Source of the DNA: Streptomyces sp. SID9727
GTDB lineage: Bacteria > Actinomycetota > Actinomycetes > Streptomycetales > Streptomycetaceae
Assembly: GCF_010550605.1 (NCBI RefSeq)
Contig: NZ_JAAGNI010000435.1
Span: 62,001 to 126,000, forward strand
Direction of reading: 5' to 3'
Length of the DNA: 64,000 nucleotides
Shown here: positions 1 to 8,603 of the stretch, piece after piece
Layout of the letters: each line of letters opens with the position of its first letter
Position numbering within the stretch: position 1 is the stretch's first letter
Translations under genes and position numbers: made by a program
The notes under the pieces: model-generated
What the model saw: only the letters and a program-made list of their open reading frames with translations
What the model was told of the DNA's origin: nothing
Databases searched by the model: none

Positions 1-1
1 C

Positions 2-316
2 CACCTCGGTTTCCGTGAGGTACTGGCGGCTCAGGGAGCGACCCACCTCTCCCGCGACGACGCGGCCACCGACATCATCCTTCGTGGCAGCGCCGGCCCC
101 GGCACCGCGCAACAGCAGCCGCCCGAGCCGGTGCGCACGCTCGTTTCCTACACGGTTACCGGAATCCATGCCGAGTACGAGCGTCTGCGACGCGAAGGAG
201 CACCGATCACCCTTCCGCTGCGCATGGAGCCCTGGGGGGAATGGCGTCTGCAACTCACCGACCCCAACGCGGTGGTGATCCAGCTCGCGGAGTGGATTCC
301 CCCGGCCGGCGCCTGA
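2..316 (+). CDS. VOC (glyoxalase/bleomycin-resistance) family protein, 5' end cut by window
   Basis: The reading frame is open from the first bases and ends at the TGA at 314-316, so only about the last 104 residues are present. The segment EPWGEWRLQLTDPNAVVIQL is the usual last strand of a vicinal-oxygen-chelate fold, in which a conserved Trp/Gly and an ...DPNG-like turn precede a hydrophobic strand. The middle (VRTLVSYTV..HAEYERLRREGAPI) matches the second beta-alpha-beta-beta module. VOC proteins act as lyases, dioxygenases or drug-binding proteins. The metal ligands of the first module lie outside the window, so no substrate can be given. Confidence 0.75.
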   Translation, partial: HLGFREVLAAQGATHLSRDDAATDIILRGSAGPGTAQQQPPEPVRTLVSYTVTGIHAEYERLRREGAPITLPLRMEPWGEWRLQLTDPNAVVIQLAEWIPPAGA

Positions 317-675
317 CCGCCATCGAGCCACGCACGCCCTGTCCGTATGCCGATAGCCGCCGCGCGGTCCGGGCCACCACGTCCGCCGCTCCCGCGTCGG
401 CACACGGCCATGAATCACCTCTCGATCGAAAGACATGAAGCATGCCTTCCCTACGCCTACCTTCCTCCCTGCCGGCAGTGCAACGGCCACCCGCCGGTGC
501 GGGAGGGGAGCACCGGACAGCTCTGCTGTCCCGGCGGTGCCAACGGCTCGTCGGCACGGTGCGAAACCCCCCGCCGCAGCAGAGCCGACCCCTGCGGCGA
601 TGACCGTGCCCCGACTGCCCCCATCGCCTTCCCATCCGCCAAGACCTTCCGATATCCCGACAGGAGCACACAGCC
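317..675. other. Intergenic, no gene seen
   Basis: Only overlapping short frames with no recognisable product lie here. The 3' end holds the AGGAG ribosome-binding site of the downstream serine hydrolase. No strong hairpin was noticed. Confidence 0.5.
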
Positions 676-1815
676 GTGTCTTTCACGCCATCCGAAAATG
701 ACCGCCCCAAGCTGCAGAAGATCATCGACGGCATGATCGACGCCGGATTCACCGGCGTGGCCGTACGCGTGCAGGACGAGAGAGGCCCGTGGGAGAGCAG
801 TGCCGGCCTGCGCGAGCTGGGTGAGACGGCGAAGCCGCCGACGGACGGGCACATCCGGATCGGCAGCAACACCAAGACGTTCGCCGCCGCCGCGGCCCTC
901 CGGCTGGTGGCCGAGGGGACGATCGACCTGGACGCCCCCGCCGCCGAGTACCTCCCCGGACTGGGAATCGACCACGGGATCACCGTACGTATGCTCCTGC
1001 AGCACACCAGCGGGATCTTCAACTTCACCGGCGAGTACTACGAGGACGGAACGTTTGCTCCAGGGATCGCCGCGACGACGGCAGGCCGGGAATGGGTGGA
1101 CAACCGCTTCCGCACCTACCGCCCGGAGGAACTCGTACGCCTGGCCCTGTCCAAGCCGGCTCGCTTCGAGCCGGGCACGGACTGGAGCTATTCCAACACC
1201 AATTACGTACTGGTCAGGTTGCTGATCGAAAACGTCACCGGCAGCTCGCTCCCCGACGAGATGGAGCGGCTGGTTCTGGGGCCTCTCGGACTGCGGGACA
1301 CCTCGCTGCCGGAGACCGAAACCGGTCTTGCGGAGCCGCACGCGCACGGTTACTACCGCTACGAGGAAGACGGAGGTGAGAAGACGACGGTCGACGTCAC
1401 CCGCCAGAACCCGTCATGGATCTCCACCGGCGGCGACATGATCTCGACCACCCACGACCTGCACACCTTCATCTCCGCGTTGACGGGCGGCAAGCTGCTC
1501 CCGGCCCCGCTGCTGACCGAGATGTTCCGGCCGCACCCCAAAGCCGGGTACGGGCTCGGCGTCTTCGTCCAGGACGTGGGCCCGGACGGTGGCAAGCTCA
1601 TCACCCACAATGGAGGAATGGCAGGTCATGCGGCGTTGATGTACAGCACCCCGGACGGCACCAGGACTCTGACCGCGGCGCTCAACTATGTGGACGACGC
1701 CTCGATGTCCATGGCCCAGGCCTTCCAGCAGGCGACCGGGGCACTCGTGCAGGAAGTGTTCGGCGACGGCGAGGCCGACGTGAGCACGACGAGGCCGTCG
1801 CCGACCGACGGGTGA
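676..1815 (+). CDS. Beta-lactamase-fold serine hydrolase (class C / DD-peptidase-like)
   Basis: This 379-residue protein carries the three active-site motifs of the serine beta-lactamase/penicillin-binding fold: S-x-x-K as SNTK at residues 64-67, Y-x-N as YSN at 172-174, and H-N-G at about 311-313, which replaces the K-T-G box as in many esterase or D-aminopeptidase members. The start is GTG, nine bases after CAGGAG. No signal peptide is visible, so it is probably cytoplasmic, unlike the exported DD-carboxypeptidases. Members hydrolyse esters, D-amino-acid amides or beta-lactams; the substrate cannot be deduced here. The gene appears monocistronic. Confidence 0.88.
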   Translation: MSFTPSENDRPKLQKIIDGMIDAGFTGVAVRVQDERGPWESSAGLRELGETAKPPTDGHIRIGSNTKTFAAAAALRLVAEGTIDLDAPAAEYLPGLGIDHGITVRMLLQHTSGIFNFTGEYYEDGTFAPGIAATTAGREWVDNRFRTYRPEELVRLALSKPARFEPGTDWSYSNTNYVLVRLLIENVTGSSLPDEMERLVLGPLGLRDTSLPETETGLAEPHAHGYYRYEEDGGEKTTVDVTRQNPSWISTGGDMISTTHDLHTFISALTGGKLLPAPLLTEMFRPHPKAGYGLGVFVQDVGPDGGKLITHNGGMAGHAALMYSTPDGTRTLTAALNYVDDASMSMAQAFQQATGALVQEVFGDGEADVSTTRPSPTDG

Positions 1816-2295
1816 CCTCTTCGGTCCAAGCCTGAGCGCCCAGGACCGCCCCGGGGACCTGGAACGATCGCCACCAGGCGACGATCGAAGACATGGCGCG
1901 CCTGCTCCAGGCGACGAGCGGCAGGGGCCGGTGCGGCCGCGGAGGCGGATTCCGTGTCCACCGGAGATCCGGCGTCGCGGCCTCTCCCGCCCTTTCGGCG
2001 GGTCCAGCCACGCCGATCGCCTGTTGCCCGACCCCACCGCCCGTCGACGGATCGCACCGACACCCCTCCGGCCCCCCCGCAAGGATCGTGGTCGCCTCGA
2101 AGAGCGAGGCCATCCCAGCCCCGGCTCGCTCCAAGACACGCGCAGCCCGGAACAGGCACCCACCCGGCTTGGTCGAGGCCGGGTGGGTGAGTCTGCCGAC
2201 GGCCGCCAAGGAGACCGGGCTGCCGACATGGGTTGAGCGGGCGGGCGCCGGGGGGCCTCGGTGGCCGGGGCCCCCTCCACGTGGTCCTGTCGCGG
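1816..2295. other. Intergenic between convergent genes
   Basis: Several frames are open on both strands because of the GC content, but none resembles a protein family. The useful content is the hairpin at 2157-2189. A second GC-rich inverted repeat (GGGGGGCC against GGCCCCC, about 2249-2276) lies near the 3' end. Confidence 0.45.
2157..2189. terminator. Hairpin terminator between convergent genes
   Basis: A perfect 12-bp stem CACCCACCCGGC / GCCGGGTGGGTG encloses a 9-nt loop. There is no U-tract, as is common for Streptomyces terminators. It could end transcription from the serine hydrolase gene. Confidence 0.55.
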
Positions 2296-2324
2296 TCCGG
2301 CCGGACCCGAAGGGCCCGGCCGGA
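2296..2324 (-). terminator. Hairpin terminator of the exported-protein gene
   Basis: A 9-bp stem (TCCGGCCGG / CCGGCCGGA) lies nine bases beyond the stop codon of the minus-strand gene ending at 2333. Its position makes it the likely terminator of that gene. Confidence 0.55.
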
Positions 2325-2332
2325 GAGGTGGA

Positions 2333-2800
2333 TCAGATGTCGATGACCTGGTAGGCGATGGTGTAGACGCCACCGGAGCCCTCCAGCACCCGGTACTGCG
2401 TCTCCGCGCCGAACTCGTTGCCCGTGATGGTCACCGAGCCGAGCCGGTCGTCGCTGCTGGTGCTGTCGTAGTCCCACAGCGAGAGGGTGCGGGACTCGGT
2501 CTTGCCCAGGATCAGCAGGGCGTTGCCGTTGCTCTCGTCCAGAGTGCGGCGGTAGCCGGTGCCCATGGTCTGGTACGACGCCTTGGCGGGCCAGAGCTTC
2601 ACGGCCTTGCCGCCGTTCGCCGCGATGTTGAGGTAGGCCTCGTCGTGGTCGCCCTCGCTCTCATCACCGCAGTACAGGTCGACGAGCCGGATCTGCACGT
2701 AGTCGACCGGATCGGCCTGCGCGGCGCCCGCGGCGCCCACAAGCGAGGTGAGGGCCAGCGCGCCTGTGAGGGCAAAGGCGGTTACGCGTCGGATGGTCAT
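2333..2800 (-). CDS. Small exported protein of unknown function
   Basis: A 155-residue protein. Residues 1-29 form a Sec signal: basic MTIRR, then a hydrophobic core, then the AAQA-D cleavage site. The mature part begins DPVDYVQIRLVDLYCG and is about 125 residues of mixed, probably beta-rich sequence with a single Cys. I recognise no named family. The ATG lies 6 nt after GGGGGA. An exact palindrome (2888-2904) of IclR type sits 88 bp upstream, next to the iclR-like gene, so control by that regulator is a reasonable inference. Confidence 0.8.
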   Translation of the reverse strand: MTIRRVTAFALTGALALTSLVGAAGAAQADPVDYVQIRLVDLYCGDESEGDHDEAYLNIAANGGKAVKLWPAKASYQTMGTGYRRTLDESNGNALLILGKTESRTLSLWDYDSTSSDDRLGSVTITGNEFGAETQYRVLEGSGGVYTIAYQVIDI

Positions 2801-2887
2801 GTTGTCCCCCTGGTCTCAGGATTCTGCCGGTCCCCCGACCGGCTCGAGGAACAGACTGCCCAAGCCGCTGCCCGCCGTTCTACGCGC

Positions 2888-2904
2888 GTTCCGCTGAGCG
2901 GAAC
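2888..2904. promoter_or_regulatory. Palindromic operator, probably for the adjacent IclR regulator
   Basis: The site GTTCCGCTGAGCGGAAC has perfect 8-bp arms around a central G. TTCCGC...GCGGAA is a common operator form for IclR-family proteins. It lies 88 bp upstream of the exported-protein gene and just past the iclR-like gene. Confidence 0.55.
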
Positions 2905-2957
2905 CCGGGGGCGAAAGAGCGAGTCAATACCCTGACGGGCTCGCAGGTGACGGCAAG

Positions 2958-3680
2958 TCAGTAGTGCAGGACCGGAGGCAGGCAGGGCGAGAGGGAGCCA
3001 CGGGAGAGGGCCGCTGTGACGGCCGCGGCCGCCAGCGCCGCCTCGTGGGCCGCCCGCTGCAGCCCCTGCGCGGATAACGTCATGACGGCGAGCGCGGCAA
3101 TGGTCCGGTCGTCGCGCCCCCGCACCGGAAGCGCCGCGCAGCACACCCCGTCCATCACCTCCGCGCACTCCAGCACCGCCCCCGCCAGCCGGCCCCCGGA
3201 ACCGGCCCTGCCCTGACCGCTCAGCACCTGGCCGGCCGCCGTGTCCAACAGGAAGCTCATCCCGTTGCGCACCGGCACCAGCGGCTCCACCTCGCCCGGC
3301 ACCGATGCCACAGTCAGGGCCCGGCCATCGTGCAGGACGGTCAGCAGGGCACTCGCCCCGGTGACCGCCCGCAGCCGGTGCAGCGGGTGGCGAGCCGCCA
3401 CTCGTAGGCCGGGGTGCGGCTCCCAGACCTGCCCGAGGCGGTAGAGCTGCGAGCCGACACGGTACTGGCTGCCCCGCCGCTCCACGGCGCCCACCAGAAG
3501 CAGCTGCTCCAACAGCCGGTGCGCGCTCCCTTTGGGCAGGGCGCAGGCCGCGGCGATCTCAGTGAGCCCCGCCTCCCCGCCACACCGGCGCAGTGCGTCC
3601 AGGAGCGCGAACGCCCCCTCGATCACGCCCCGTCCGCGGTTTGTACCCCGCTCCCGTTCCCCGCCCGCGTCTCGCGACAT
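2958..3680 (-). CDS. IclR-family transcriptional regulator (contains a TTA codon)
   Basis: A 240-residue protein. An N-terminal winged helix (GVIEGAFALLDALRRCGGEA, then LTEIAAACALPKGSAHRLLEQL as recognition region) is followed by an IclR effector-binding domain (GLRVAARHPLHRLRAVTGASALLTVLHDGRALTVASVPG). The frame is open far upstream, but the ATG at 3680 is preceded by GGGGGAGAG and gives the family's usual length. An in-frame TTA leucine codon at 3075-3077 makes translation likely to depend on the bldA tRNA if the host is Streptomyces. Its probable target is the exported-protein gene downstream on the same strand, via the palindrome at 2888-2904. Confidence 0.87.
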   Translation of the reverse strand: MSRDAGGERERGTNRGRGVIEGAFALLDALRRCGGEAGLTEIAAACALPKGSAHRLLEQLLLVGAVERRGSQYRVGSQLYRLGQVWEPHPGLRVAARHPLHRLRAVTGASALLTVLHDGRALTVASVPGEVEPLVPVRNGMSFLLDTAAGQVLSGQGRAGSGGRLAGAVLECAEVMDGVCCAALPVRGRDDRTIAALAVMTLSAQGLQRAAHEAALAAAAVTAALSRGSLSPCLPPVLHY

Positions 3681-4089
3681 CTCTCCCCCTGTCGGTGACC
3701 GCGCCGCGCCCTTGCGCACGGCCGCCGAGAGAGAATGCCCGAGCTGCGTGGCAGGCGCGCACCCCGCCACGCGCGAACGTGACCCACAGCACACCGGCCG
3801 CAACTGCTCGTGGGACGGAGGGGAGCGTGAGGGGCTCGAGAGCTTGGTGAGGCTGGTCGGCGGCGCGGCTCGATGGCCCGGTCGGGACTCGGCCGGGGTG
3901 GCGGGACGCGGTGCCGGCATGGCCCTGTGGAGTCGGGCGGCCGGCAGAACCTCGCCCTACTCGCGTGCGGGGCCTTTTCCATCGTTCACGAGATCCGGCC
4001 TCACACGAAGAGCCATGCGAAGAAGCCGGAGCCCTTCCTCGCGGGTTTCGAGGCCGTGGGCTTCGTCGTCGCGGTCCTCTTGGCAGACG
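3681..4089. other. Intergenic / decayed sequence
   Basis: The region upstream of the IclR gene holds only shadow frames. Its left part is the probable iclR promoter region. Its right part is debris beyond the broken VWA gene, where the expected C-terminal third of that protein is not recognisable in any frame. Confidence 0.4.
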
Positions 4090-4703
4090 GAACAGCGGCA
4101 TCCGGGCGGCTTCGCGGAGATGCCGCTCGGCGGCGAGCCTGCTGGTCGGCCCCCCGTCGGTCTGGAAGACGACCAGGGCGGGGGCGCTGCTGTCCGCGTC
4201 CAAGTAGTGGTCTATGACCGCGTCCATCGCCCAGTGGTAGTTGGTACAGCCCTGAGGCTCTCATGCATCCCGCTGACGTGCCCGTGGTGTCGGCCCAGCT
4301 CCAGATCGGTGGACCCGTCGACGTCCGTGGAGAAGAACACCACCGGGACGACACCGTCGTCGTCGAGGTGCGCCGACAGTGACAGCACCTGCTCGGCCAG
4401 CCGCTGCATGGTGCCGTCCCGGTAGTAGGGCCGCATCGACCCGGAACGGTCCAGCACCAGGTACACGGCGGCCCGCGTTCCCTCCAGCCCGTGGGCCCGG
4501 ATGCTGCTGCCCGCCGCCTCGTAACGGGGCACCAGGTCGGGCGCGTACTCGATCACCTTGGACAGGCTGATGGCCGGAACGAACCCCCGGCTGTTCGTTG
4601 CACGCACGTTCCCCTCTTGCCGGGGCGCTGCCGATGGCGTGAACCGTTCGCCCGGACTGGAGCCGGTGGCCATGCGCGCGGGCGCGATGTTCAGGCCCGG
4701 CAT
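4090..4703 (-). pseudogene. VWA-domain (tellurium-resistance TerF-like) protein, frameshifted and truncated
   Basis: The N-terminal part encodes a von Willebrand A domain with an intact MIDAS start (YLVLDRSGSM) and ..VVFFSTDVDGSTDLEL. After GMHESL near 4245 the homologous sequence moves to another frame (TNYHWAMDAVIDHYLDAD, then LVVFQTDGGPTSRLAAERH) and stops matching after MPLF at about 4090. Intact relatives continue with a QFVGFG..DFLRKLD..DNAGFF segment that is missing here. VWA proteins of this type occur with TerD-like proteins in stress and metal-resistance clusters; no ter genes are nearby. At least one indel plus 3' loss make it non-functional as sequenced. Confidence 0.75.
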
Positions 4704-4861
4704 TGACGCTGCTGCTCGGTGAACTCTTGCGCGTGCGGCGGAAATTGGGCACTGCTCCCTTTACGCGAGGCTAAGTTGGAAAGTGTGGCCCCCTGCTCCT
4801 CGAAGAACTCGACTCCTCTGCGCGCGGAGCCCATGTAGCGTCAGCGCAAGGGGGATATGAG

Positions 4862-5173
4862 ATGAACTTCGACGAGAACGAACCGCAGTCCGTGCGAGAG
4901 GAACGCCTCGCCGCGGAACGGGCCCAGGGCAGGGAGGCGCGCAGAAACGCACCGCTCGATTCCAAGGGCGCACACTTCGGCGCAGCGGTCGTATCCACCG
5001 CCCAGGTCCTCCTGGCCTGGAACGGCAAGCTGGTCGCTCTGGGCATCGTCAGCGCAGCGTTTGTGCTCTGGTTCTCCGCAGCCCTCGCCTGGGCCTACGC
5101 CGACAAAGACCATGGGCGGCACGCGCTTCAGCGCGCGTACCACATCACCTTCGGGTGGGGCGGCGCGTTCTGA
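4862..5173 (+). CDS. Small membrane protein of unknown function
   Basis: A 103-residue protein with a charged, Arg/Glu-rich N-terminus (about residues 1-35) and one clear hydrophobic helix at about 60-84 (VALGIVSAAFVLWFSAALAW). A weaker hydrophobic stretch at 38-53 could be a second pass. The ATG follows GGGGGATATGAG at normal spacing. I recognise no family. It stands alone between a pseudogene and the cold-shock gene. Confidence 0.6.
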   Translation: MNFDENEPQSVREERLAAERAQGREARRNAPLDSKGAHFGAAVVSTAQVLLAWNGKLVALGIVSAAFVLWFSAALAWAYADKDHGRHALQRAYHITFGWGGAF

Positions 5174-5677
5174 GCACCTCTCACTCGGCACCGACGCCGG
5201 ATGGCTGGCCGACGCCCTGGACCACCGCATCGACAAGAGCGTCGGGTCGCCCCCCGGCAGGGGGTGCGTGCCTTGCGGGCAATGAGGGGTGTGCACGACA
5301 GGTCGGCCACCGGGCGAAGCGGACCGATGAACCGGCGCCGTGCCGGCCTCGGCCGCGCCGCAACTGGTTCGCCTTCCGGCTGGCGGTTCTGTCGCCGTCC
5401 ACAACGTGCGGCTGCCGGGCCGGTAGCGGGGCGCTACTTCAGTTCCTGTCGGTGAACGTGATGTTGCGCAGGCCGGGGCGCAGGTGCGCGGCGTGGAAGA
5501 GGGCAAGGCTCCAGGACGTCGGGACGTGGGCGCGGGACGGTCTTTGGGACCCGGCGTGTCGTTGATCGGATAATTGTGACCGGGCGGGGTAGAACGTTTG
5601 CGGTTCCTGCTGCCAGGGACCGGAGCACGCACGGATGGCCGGGCGGCGCTCCCGGGTATGAGCGAAGGATCGTCAGT
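5174..5677. other. Intergenic upstream of the cold-shock gene
   Basis: No gene recognised. The 3' part will contain the promoter and leader of the cold-shock gene; cold-shock mRNAs often have long leaders, but no specific element could be identified. Confidence 0.45.
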
Positions 5678-5881
5678 ATGGCCAGCGGCATTGTGAAGTG
5701 GTTCAACTCCGAGAAGGGCTTCGGGTTCATCGCGCAGGACGGCGGTGGCGCGGACGTCTTCGCGCACTACTCCGAGATTCAGGGCAGCGGGTACCGCGAG
5801 CTCACGGAGGGCGAGCACGTCACCTTCGACATCGGGCAGGGGCAGAAGGGTCCGCAGGCGCAGAACATCGTCCGCGGCTGA
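5678..5881 (+). CDS. csp: Cold-shock protein (CspA/B family)
   Basis: A 67-residue single cold-shock domain, the usual family length. It begins [17 protein letters not shown] and contains RNP1 (KGFGFI) and an RNP2-like motif (VFAHYS), the aromatic surfaces that bind single-stranded RNA or DNA. Family members act as RNA chaperones that melt structured mRNAs. The ATG at 5678 follows AAGGA; the frame is open upstream, but that extension is not conserved in such proteins. The gene is single. Confidence 0.95.
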   Translation: MASGIVKWFNSEKGFGFIAQDGGGADVFAHYSEIQGSGYRELTEGEHVTFDIGQGQKGPQAQNIVRG

Positions 5882-6062
5882 CCGGGCGAGGCGACGACCA
5901 GCGGGGCGGCTGCCGGCCCGGCTGCCGCCCCGGCGGTCGCGTTGTGACGTCCGGCTCGACTCCTGGGCCGGGCGCGCCGCCTCAACGGCGCGCACGTCAC
6001 GTTCCGCCGTCGGTGTGCAGGGCTCGACCCCCTTCAGGGGCGCTGCCACCTGCGGCCCGGAG

Positions 6063-6346
6063 GCCACCGTCACCGTGACGGCGGCAACCACCTCCAGCGA
6101 CGCGTCCCCGTCCACCTCCGCCTCGACGGGCACCGGCACCACTTCGACGGGTACTGGCACCACCACTTCGTCAACCTCTGGCATGACCGCACAGCAGCCG
6201 CCCCGCGCCGAGCCCGCCCCGGATGATGGCGAGCTCGCCGAGACGGGAAGCAGCGGCCTTTCGGCACCAGCGACGCTTGCTGCCGGCCTCGTCGCGGCCG
6301 GAGGGGCGCCGTGGGCTTCACCGCCATGCGCCGCCGGCACGCCTGA
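6063..6346 (+). pseudogene. C-terminus of an LAxTG sortase-anchored surface protein, frameshifted
   Basis: Frame 3 encodes a Thr/Ser-rich stalk (TTSSDASPSTSASTGTGTTS) followed by the sorting signal LAETG at 6234-6248 and a hydrophobic segment (SAPATLAAGLVAAGG). The basic tail (AVGFTAMRRRHA, stop at 6344-6346) is in frame 2, so one indel near 6300-6308 interrupts the signal. LAxTG followed by a helix and an Arg-rich tail is the class E sortase substrate signal of streptomycetes. No start with a ribosome-binding site is apparent upstream, because the frame runs into the cold-shock gene. The 5' part is therefore lost too. Confidence 0.6.
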
Positions 6347-6360
6347 TCGCACGCCACTAC

Positions 6361-6413
6361 GGACCGCGTCCCGCTGTCCCGACGCATGTCGTTGGTACAG
6401 CGGGACGCGGTCC
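6361..6413. terminator. Strong bidirectional hairpin terminator
   Basis: A perfect 17-bp stem (GGACCGCGTCCCGCTGT and its complement) encloses a 19-nt loop that itself can form a CGAC/GTCG stem. It lies just after the sortase-signal tail and 147 bp beyond the stop of the minus-strand epoxide hydrolase gene, so it can serve both. Confidence 0.7.
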
Positions 6414-6559
6414 ACTCCTCCTGGTCGGTGGGTACGGCGAGGTCCGGCTTCTGTGTGCGGACGGTGTCGGCCCGCCGGGGGGGCTTGACCATCTGCGGCG
6501 GGCAGGGGCCCCAACAGCGTCCCGAGCCGTGGACGCGGTTCAGGGGCTCGTCTGCATGC

Positions 6560-7744
6560 TCATCGGCCGTTGGCGGTCAGCACGGCCGCCATGCCTGCTT
6601 GCAGGTCCTTGACGAAGTATTCGGGCACTTCCAGCGACGGGAAATGGCCGCCGGCTTCGGGCGTCGTCCATCGGACGATCTGCTGGTACCGCTGCTGTGC
6701 CCAGGTGAGTGGGCACTTCTCGATGTCCCTGGGGTATGTGGTGATGGCTGTCGGGACGTCGACGCGGAGGTCGGGGTCGAGGGCGTTGACGCCCCCGTGA
6801 CTCTCGTAGTAGATGCGAGCCGCTGACGCGCCGGTCCGTGTCAGCCAGTACAGGGTGACGTCGTCAAGGATTGGGTCGATGGAGACCGTTTCGAACGGGC
6901 TGTCGCCGGTGTCCGTCCATTCGGCGAACTTGTCGAGGATCCAGGCGAGGAGACCGACCGGTGAGTCGACGAGCGAGTAGCCGATGGTCTGCGGTCGGGT
7001 CGCCTGCTGCTTCGCGTACGCCGAGCGGTGATGCCAGAAGTCGCGGGTCTCCTCGGCCCACTGGCGTTCGGCCGGCGTCAGCCCTTCGGTGGTCAGCCCG
7101 GGCGGTGCCTGCGCGAGCGTGGTGTGGATGCCGAGGACCTGGGCGGGGAACCTGCCGCCGAGGACAGTGGTGATCACGCCTCCCCAGTCGCCGCCGTGGG
7201 CTGCGAACCTCTCGTATCCCAGCCTTCGCATGAGTTCCACCCATGCGGTCGCGATCTTGCCGGCCCCCCACCCGGTGGTGACCGGCTTGTCGCTGTATCC
7301 GAAGCCCGGCAGCGACGGGGCCACGATGTGGAACGCCGGCGCATTGGCGTCCTTCGGGTCAGCCAGTTCATCGACAACGTCGACGAACTCGGCGATGCTG
7401 CCCGGCCAGCCGTGAGTGAGGAGCAGCGGTGTCGCATCCGTACGCGGTGATCGGCGGTGAAGGAAGTGGATCCCCAGGCCGTCGATAGTCGTGCGGTACT
7501 GGCCGATCGCGTTCAAGCGCTCCTCGAACCACCGCCAGTCGTACTCGGTGCGCCAGTAGTGAGCGACGCTGACGAGGTCGGAGAGTGGTACGCCCTGGGC
7601 CCACCGGCGCGGGCCCGGTGCGGCGCGGTGCACCGTCTCGGTCTCCGGCAGCCGCGCTGCGGACAGGCGCGTGCGCAGGTCGTCGAGTTCGGCGTCGGTG
7701 GTGCGGGATGTGAATGCGTACACGTCATCGGTGGGGCGAGACAT
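6560..7744 (-). CDS. Epoxide hydrolase (alpha/beta-hydrolase, EHN domain)
   Basis: A 394-residue protein. The first ~100 residues are the epoxide hydrolase N-terminal lid (LPETETV..GVPLSDLVSVAHYW..YDWRWFEERLNAIGQY). The alpha/beta core has HGWP at 111-114 (oxyanion hole), the nucleophile Asp186 in GGDWG, and the C-terminal His at about 367 in GGHFPSLE. These enzymes open epoxides to vicinal diols through a covalent Asp-ester. The ATG at 7744 follows AGGAGG; 17 extra codons upstream lack a ribosome-binding site. It is divergent from a CGNR regulator with 103 bp between, a common local-control arrangement. Confidence 0.93.
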   Translation of the reverse strand: MSRPTDDVYAFTSRTTDAELDDLRTRLSAARLPETETVHRAAPGPRRWAQGVPLSDLVSVAHYWRTEYDWRWFEERLNAIGQYRTTIDGLGIHFLHRRSPRTDATPLLLTHGWPGSIAEFVDVVDELADPKDANAPAFHIVAPSLPGFGYSDKPVTTGWGAGKIATAWVELMRRLGYERFAAHGGDWGGVITTVLGGRFPAQVLGIHTTLAQAPPGLTTEGLTPAERQWAEETRDFWHHRSAYAKQQATRPQTIGYSLVDSPVGLLAWILDKFAEWTDTGDSPFETVSIDPILDDVTLYWLTRTGASAARIYYESHGGVNALDPDLRVDVPTAITTYPRDIEKCPLTWAQQRYQQIVRWTTPEAGGHFPSLEVPEYFVKDLQAGMAAVLTANGR

Positions 7745-7785
7745 GGGACCTCCTGGCCATCGCGATACCGACCGCATCCCGTTGC

Positions 7786-7804
7786 GAACCGGCATTGACG
7801 GTTC
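7786..7804. promoter_or_regulatory. Inverted repeat in the divergent promoter region
   Basis: GAACCG and CGGTTC arms are separated by 7 nt in the 103-bp gap between the epoxide hydrolase and the CGNR regulator. It is a candidate operator for that regulator; this is inference only. Confidence 0.35.
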
Positions 7805-7847
7805 TAGCGTGCCTCTGCGCCTGCGTGCAACCGTCTATGGTGGTTCC

Positions 7848-8423
7848 ATGCGTGCTGAGTTCCCCGACTTCCGCCTCGGAGCCGTACTGGCGACCAGCTT
7901 CACGGGGACTTTGTCCGAGCGTCATGGCGAGGCTGTGGAGCGCATTCCCACGCCGCGACGGCTCGTCGACTGGCTGGCGATCTACGGCCTCGAGGTGCAC
8001 TCCTGCACTCCCGACCAGCTCGATCTCGCTCGGGACTTGAGGGAGTCGATCCACGCGGTCGCAACCGCAGCCGCGCTCCAGGGCCCGCTGCCCGCATGCG
8101 CTGTCCGAACGCTCAATGACCGCAGCGGACAGGGCCGGGCCACCTCGATGCTGACACCTGAGGGCAAGCACCGCTGGCAGCTGGCGCCAGCCTCCGCCCT
8201 GGAGGATGCTCTGGGGGTGATCGCCGCCGACGCAATCGCCATCGTCGCCGGTGAACGGGAGGGGCGGCTGGCCCTCTGCGCCTCACCGACCTGCCAAGCC
8301 GCCTTCTTCGACACCAGTAGAAGCCGCACCCGCCGATGGTGTGACATGAACACCTGCGGCAACCGTCAGAAGAAGGCGCGTTTCCATGCAAACCAGAGCC
8401 GAAGTGCCACGGCGGCACAGTGA
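7848..8423 (+). CDS. ABATE/CGNR zinc-finger transcriptional regulator
   Basis: A 191-residue protein. An N-terminal ABATE-type ligand-binding domain (SERHGEAVERIPTPRRLVDWLAIYG) is followed by a C-terminal CGNR zinc finger: C-x4-C in LCASPTCQAAFFDTSRSRTR, then WCDMNTCGNRQKKARF with the eponymous CGNR. Such proteins are stand-alone DNA-binding regulators, usually of an adjacent gene, here the epoxide hydrolase. The ATG has no obvious Shine-Dalgarno but a TATGGT hexamer lies 7 nt upstream, so the mRNA may be leaderless. A second, distant relative is at 15795-16403. Confidence 0.9.
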   Translation: MRAEFPDFRLGAVLATSFTGTLSERHGEAVERIPTPRRLVDWLAIYGLEVHSCTPDQLDLARDLRESIHAVATAAALQGPLPACAVRTLNDRSGQGRATSMLTPEGKHRWQLAPASALEDALGVIAADAIAIVAGEREGRLALCASPTCQAAFFDTSRSRTRRWCDMNTCGNRQKKARFHANQSRSATAAQ

Positions 8424-8603
8424 TCACTGCTGTCGGTTCGGCTGATCCGCTCGAAGCCGGCGACAGCCAGGCGCGGGAAGCCCGGATGGCTCGCCTCGGG
8501 TTCCGTCAGGCGGTGCTGTGACCGTCAACCCGCGAGTGCCGCGCCTCTGCAGGCTGTCATCATGTACCCGACATGCACCTACTTCTTCGGAGCCGCGACC
8601 ATC

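Noticed and set aside
4212-4703. Intact 163-residue VWA protein
   Set aside because: The frame ends shortly after the MIDAS region, while the expected continuation is present in another frame; called a pseudogene.
4841-6514. Long minus-strand frame of 557 codons across the cold-shock and sortase-signal region
   Set aside because: It is antisense to two recognisable plus-strand coding segments and its product is low-complexity Pro/Arg/Val sequence; a GC-composition shadow.
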